Positions 61,126 through 64,000 of a stretch of DNA of 64,000 nt are shown here, piece after piece. The translations under genes and the position numbers were made by a program. The stretch's first letter is position 1. Every line of letters starts with the position of its first letter. The stretch lies in NCBI GenBank assembly GCA_035651995.1, contig DASRER010000020.1, forward strand, positions 277,076 through 341,075, read 5' to 3'. Source of the stretch: Terriglobales bacterium. GTDB taxonomy: Bacteria; Acidobacteriota; Terriglobia; Terriglobales; Acidobacteriaceae. The notes under the pieces are model-generated. The model ran no database searches. It saw nothing but the letters and a program-made list of their open reading frames with translations, and was not told the origin of the DNA.

Positions 61126-62220
61126 TTACTTCTTCCCCTTGCCGCGAGACTGCGGCTGAGCCGGCGCTGTCGTCGGTGGCGGCGCAGTGCCGCCAACTGG
61201 TGTGGGCGGTTCGGTGACGATTTTTTCCAGCAGCTTGGGCGGGAACTCGGCCCGCAGCACGGCGCTTTCCTTCTGCTGCTCGACTTTGAGGCTGTCAAAC
61301 AGCGCCTTCACGTCGGGATCGCTGCCGCGGGTTTCCGAGCCGGATTCGAGCGCGCGCAGCATGCTCAGCCAGGCGCCGGCGTTATCGGCGATCCGGCGGG
61401 CGTGCGCTTCGTCGGGCGCCAGGGCCTCGACCTTCAATTCGACCTTGCCGGTAAAGCGCAGCGAGCCGACCACCACCGAACCGGCGGCGAGATCGCCGAG
61501 CAGCGAAGAGATGCGAATGCCGCTCATGGCGGGCGTTGGCGCCGACCGGCCCGAATCGGGGGCCACACGCGCGATCAGCCACGCCAGCGCCGCGAAGGGC
61601 ACGCGGCGGTAGTGGCCGGCCAGCAGCGGCGGACCGGCGAAGGGCAGGGCGACGCTGCGGTAGTGGTCAATGATCTGGTGAATGGCGTCGAAGCTTACGG
61701 TGTTGGAGGCGGTGGCCAGGTTCGGCCCGAGGATGGCGAAGCGAACCGTGCGCCCTTCGTGCGGGATGCTGAGGACTTCGATTCCGCGGTAGCGTTCGCT
61801 GCCGGAAGAGCGCGGACGAAAGTAGCGAAAGATGCGGTCGGCATCAAAGCGGCCTTCGAATACTTCGGAGTAGCGCGGATAGTCGGCGTCAGGATTGGGT
61901 GGCGCGCCCGGCGCCGGGGGCCGCGAGGCGTGAACCGCGAAGGCGGTCTGGTCGAGGTCGCGCTCGAACTGGAAGCCGGTCTGGCGGACGAAGTCCTCGT
62001 ACCCAGGCTCGCGCGTGACCGCGCCCATGTGCGAGAACACGCCGCCGCGGCGCAGCGAAGCAACGTCGACGTAAAGGATGGCGTCGGCGTCGGGCAGCAG
62101 GCGGGCGGCCTCGGGCGGGCCGGCACGGCGCAGCACGAAGAAGACGGCGGCCGCCAGCAAGAGCACCACGACAACCAGGATGGGAATAGCGCGGCGGCGC
62201 ATGCGAGGGAATTGTCGCAT
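61126..62220 (-). CDS. Membrane-anchored large secreted-domain protein, unknown
   Basis: 364 residues from the ATG at 62220 (another ATG 18 bases further in). Single N-terminal anchor after a basic stretch (RRRAIPILVVVVLLLAAAVF). Outer domain with LLPDADAILYVDVASLRRGG, YSEVFEGRFDADRIFRYFRP, RTVRFAILGPNLATASNT and a last Pro/Gln/Lys tail ending KGKK. The AILYVDVAS type of repeat is known from exported DUF3352-like proteins, a weak match only. Function unknown. Confidence 0.78.
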   Translation of the reverse strand: MRQFPRMRRRAIPILVVVVLLLAAAVFFVLRRAGPPEAARLLPDADAILYVDVASLRRGGVFSHMGAVTREPGYEDFVRQTGFQFERDLDQTAFAVHASRPPAPGAPPNPDADYPRYSEVFEGRFDADRIFRYFRPRSSGSERYRGIEVLSIPHEGRTVRFAILGPNLATASNTVSFDAIHQIIDHYRSVALPFAGPPLLAGHYRRVPFAALAWLIARVAPDSGRSAPTPAMSGIRISSLLGDLAAGSVVVGSLRFTGKVELKVEALAPDEAHARRIADNAGAWLSMLRALESGSETRGSDPDVKALFDSLKVEQQKESAVLRAEFPPKLLEKIVTEPPTPVGGTAPPPTTAPAQPQSRGKGKK

Positions 62221-62453
62221 GACGGCCGGTGCGGAGGGCGAAGCCGGAATCTGCGAGGGTGAAACTGGCGAAATCCGGACGATTTGGGTAAGATTTCAAG
62301 CCGGGCGAGGGCATTTGCCGGCGCCTGTCCGCGGATTACCCGGTGTGCGGTCGGGGCCGGGGCGGGAGAGGTATTTCCAGCGGTGGTTCTCTTGCAAGCC
62401 AAGTACCGTTGTGCTAACCTTTATCCTTTATCCCGTGGAGCGGGAAGGGATTA
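62221..62453. other. Spacer leading to the tRNA cluster
   Basis: Gene-free. Should hold the promoter of the tRNA cluster; a T/A-rich TTATCCTTTATC run lies near 62421 but no confident -35/-10 pair was found. Confidence 0.35.
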
Positions 62454-62529
62454 GCTGGCGTAGCTCAGCTGGTAGAGCATCTGATTTGTAATCAGAGGGT
62501 CGGGGGTTCGAATCCCTTCGCCAGCTCCA
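62454..62529 (+). tRNA. tRNA-Thr (anticodon TGT)
   Basis: 76 bases. Acceptor GCTGGCG/CGCCAGC, D arm GCTCAGCTGGTAGAGC, anticodon stem CTGAT/ATCAG with TGT in loop TTTGTAA, T arm GGGGGTTCGAATCCC. CCA is encoded (62527-62529). Matches thrU in the E. coli thrU-tyrU-glyT-thrT-tufB order. Confidence 0.96.
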
Positions 62530-62816
62530 GAAAAAAGGTGATCGGGGTTTCGCGCGCCCGCGTGGCGCGTGCGACAGAAAGCCGCGGCAGCAACGCAGTC
62601 CTTCAATCAACCAAATCCACGCCTCCTACGGAATGTGGTCAACGAAATCCTGGTGCGCCAGTATGCTCCGGCACGTTTTCGTCTTGTGATTGAAAGCAGC
62701 GTCGCGCTTGTGGAAACCCAACTACAAGGAACGGGTGGAGCCGAGGACGCGCCCTGGGATAGCGCGCGCCGCAGGCGAGGGCGCAGCAGCGAAGCGTTGC
62801 GGAGCCTTAGAGAAAA

Positions 62817-62905
62817 GGACAGGTGGCCGAGTGGTTAATGGCAGCAGACTGTAAATCTGCCGCTCCTTGCGAGCTACGGAGGTTCGAATCCTCCCCTGTC
62901 CACCA
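62817..62905 (+). tRNA. tRNA-Tyr (anticodon GTA)
   Basis: 89 bases with the long class II variable arm (CGCTCCTTGCGAGCTACGG). Acceptor GGACAGG/CCTGTCC, anticodon GTA in GCAGACTGTAAATCTGC, T arm GGAGGTTCGAATCCTCC, encoded CCA at 62903-62905. Confidence 0.95.
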
Positions 62906-62935
62906 GGTGTGATGTGAATCGTTTTTTTTGTGGCG

Positions 62936-63103
62936 ATGGCGGTGTACGCGGCCCTGGCGGTTTTCGAGCTGCTGGTGATTCAGGATACGAAGCTGCGGCT
63001 GGTAGCGCTGGCCATCCTGGCAATGTTCGCGGTGAAAACAATGCTGCATCGCCGCGACACGATGAATCCTGAGCGAAGCGCGGAGAACGCGCCCAGGGAG
63101 TAG
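62936..63103 (+). CDS. Tiny single-span membrane protein inside the tRNA cluster
   Basis: 55 residues from the ATG at 62936 (GTG at 62930 possible). One hydrophobic span (VYAALAVFELLVIQDTKL, then VALAILAMFAV) and a polar tail NPERSAENAPRE. No Shine-Dalgarno is visible after the T-run GTTTTTTTTG. It sits between tRNA-Tyr and the broken tRNA-Thr, so it may be an incidental frame. Confidence 0.4.
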   Translation: MAVYAALAVFELLVIQDTKLRLVALAILAMFAVKTMLHRRDTMNPERSAENAPRE

Positions 63104-63121
63104 CGGCGAGAAGAGTTTCAA

Positions 63122-63239
63122 GCCGATGTAGCTCGGCTGGTAGAGCACTCCCTTGGTAAGGGTCGCCGCAGGGACGTTGCGGCGACTAAAGAATGAAGAT
63201 GTCACCAGTTCTGGTTTTGGATCCTGGTCATCGGCTCCA
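63122..63239 (+). pseudogene. Broken tRNA-Thr (GGT) copy with hairpin insertion
   Basis: 118 bases matching the intact tRNA-Thr at 63266-63341 at both ends: acceptor GCCGATG/CATCGGC, D arm, and anticodon GGT at 63155-63157. After CCTTGGTAAGGG the sequence is interrupted by GTCGCCGC-AGGGACGTT-GCGGCGAC (perfect 8-bp hairpin, 63162-63186) plus TAAAGAATGA, and the T arm is also altered (TTCTGGTTTTGGATCCTGG instead of TTCAATCCTGG). Cannot fold as a normal tRNA. Confidence 0.8.
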
Positions 63240-63265
63240 GAGCCCAGGGAGTGAACAGAGTTCGA

Positions 63266-63341
<76 letters not shown>

Positions 63342-63379
63342 GAGTATTGAAGCGGCTGGAGTGCGGTAGGGCGGCAAGG

Positions 63380-63454
63380 GCGGGAGTAACTCAGTGGTAG
63401 AGTCACAGCCTTCCAAGCTGTTGGTCGCGGGTTCGATTCCCGTCTCCCGCTCCA
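63380..63454 (+). tRNA. tRNA-Gly (anticodon TCC)
   Basis: 75 bases. Acceptor GCGGGAG/CTCCCGC, D arm ACTCAGTGGTAGAGT, anticodon TCC in CAGCCTTCCAAGCTG, T arm GCGGGTTCGATTCCCGT, encoded CCA. Corresponds to glyT, but here it follows rather than precedes tRNA-Thr(GGT). Confidence 0.96.
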
Positions 63455-63467
63455 GAGATTTGGTGGC

Positions 63468-63812
63468 ATGAGCGGCACCCGGTTCGTTCAGGCGCAGATC
63501 AAGATCGAGCGGCCGCAGGAATTTGAGCAGTTGCGCGGCGCGGTGGAGAGGGTCTTCGCGTCTCGCGCGGGGCAGTTCCTGGGGGAGCTGCGCAGCCGCG
63601 GGTTGCGCGTGCGCGAGTGGGAGAAGTTGCTCGCCGCCCGGGTGCTGGAGGCGCTCGACCCGGCGCTGGCGTCGGGGCAATCGGCGCAGGCGCTGTACGC
63701 GGCGCTGACGGTGAGCGACCAGGCGCAGATGCGCGAGTTTTATTTGACGCGGCTGGAGCAGGTTGAGCCGAAGTTGCGCGAGAAGTTCGCGCGGTTGTTT
63801 GAAACGTATTAG
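63468..63812 (+). CDS. Small helical protein between the tRNA cluster and tuf
   Basis: 114 residues from the ATG at 63468, 13 bases after tRNA-Gly. No signal or span. Charged helical sequence: QIKIERPQEFEQLRGAVERV, GELRSRGLRVREWEKLLAAR, ALYAALTVSDQAQMREFYL and RLEQVEPKLREKFARLFE. Position and composition support a real gene; function not recognised. Confidence 0.7.
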   Translation: MSGTRFVQAQIKIERPQEFEQLRGAVERVFASRAGQFLGELRSRGLRVREWEKLLAARVLEALDPALASGQSAQALYAALTVSDQAQMREFYLTRLEQVEPKLREKFARLFETY

Positions 63813-63859
63813 TTCACGAGATGCGCGTCCGCAGGGACGCCTGAAGCAGAGGAAGGGCA

Positions 63860-64000
63860 ATGGCCAAAGAAAAATTTGATCGCAGCAAGCCGCACGTGAA
63901 CGTGGGGACGATCGGGCACATCGACCACGGCAAGACGACGCTCACGGCGGCGATCACCAAGGTGCTGTCGAAGCACAACCCGAAGATCCAGTTCCGGTCG
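63860..64000 (+). CDS. tuf: Elongation factor Tu, N-terminal fragment
   Basis: Reads [20 protein letters not shown] then [27 protein letters not shown] is the EF-Tu GTP P-loop. AGGAAGGG lies just upstream of the ATG. The gene continues past the window edge. Its place behind Thr/Tyr/Thr/Gly tRNAs matches tufB clusters of other phyla. Confidence 0.96.
   Translation, partial: MAKEKFDRSKPHVNVGTIGHIDHGKTTLTAAITKVLSKHNPKIQFRS

Noticed and set aside
62569..62838. 89-codon frame between tRNA-Thr and tRNA-Tyr
   Set aside because: It runs into tRNA-Tyr, has no ribosome site and shows an Arg-rich random composition.
63122..63239. Spliced tRNA with an intron
   Set aside because: The insertion lies after the anticodon arm inside the 3' stem, a second insertion breaks the T arm, and bacteria lack the splicing endonuclease. 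An intact twin lies 27 bases downstream.

Overview
This 64 kb window is high-GC bacterial chromosome (well above 60 percent by eye). Gene content, secreted proteins of unknown function, Ser/Thr kinases with PEGA tails and many short dispersed intergenic repeats suggest a soil-type Acidobacteriota (Terriglobia/Koribacter-like). That assignment is inferred from style and family content, not from a search. Most of the window is housekeeping sequence on both strands; there is no intact insertion sequence, prophage or CRISPR array.

Layout. 0-16 kb: start of gltX, an FGE-like protein, hslV-hslU, an MFS carrier, a CBS protein, an exported amidohydrolase with a RidA-like protein, thrS, an orphan acyl-CoA carboxylase beta subunit, then a lower-GC two-gene island (tcmP plus a three-Cys Gp37/DUF5131 protein) and a DUF1264 protein. 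16-28 kb: exported amidase, a gene-free block that looks like a long structured RNA on the minus strand (about 18.1-18.5 kb) with promoter and boxA-like signals, an OppD-type ATPase, two coupled secreted proteins, a PIN-TRAM membrane protein, a second RNA/terminator-like block (23.3-23.44 kb), an M1 metallopeptidase and the frameshifted tail of a possible second one. 28-34 kb: a sulfur-transfer neighbourhood (MoeZ-like enzyme, Mec+-like JAMM peptidase, CysM-like synthase). 34-40 kb: two PEGA-tailed Ser/Thr kinases and an FHA-GAF-nucleotide cyclase, all on the minus strand. 40-50 kb: two tiny coupled proteins, rsmI, FmdB-like zinc ribbon, a GAF-GGDEF-HD-GYP c-di-GMP protein, ispD and ispF with a GxxExxY gene wedged between them, phosphoesterase, RNase H-like and Nudix proteins. 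50-62 kb: YqeY, class V aminotransferase plus serA (serine synthesis), START-like protein, site-2 protease with CBS domains, rsmD, POTRA protein, ruvA and several exported proteins. 62-64 kb: a tRNA cluster (Thr-TGT, Tyr, a broken Thr-GGT, an intact Thr-GGT, Gly-TCC) leading into tuf.

Main points: the candidate structured RNA at 18.1-18.5 kb; the TcmP/three-Cys module, a methyltransferase-like protein translationally coupled to a probable Fe-S protein; the GxxExxY cassette whose ends, and part of the ispD 3' end, are made of a dispersed repeat; the tRNA-Thr copy broken by a perfect hairpin; and the MoeZ/Mec/CysM group, which implies CysO-type thiocarboxylate cysteine synthesis with the carrier protein encoded elsewhere.
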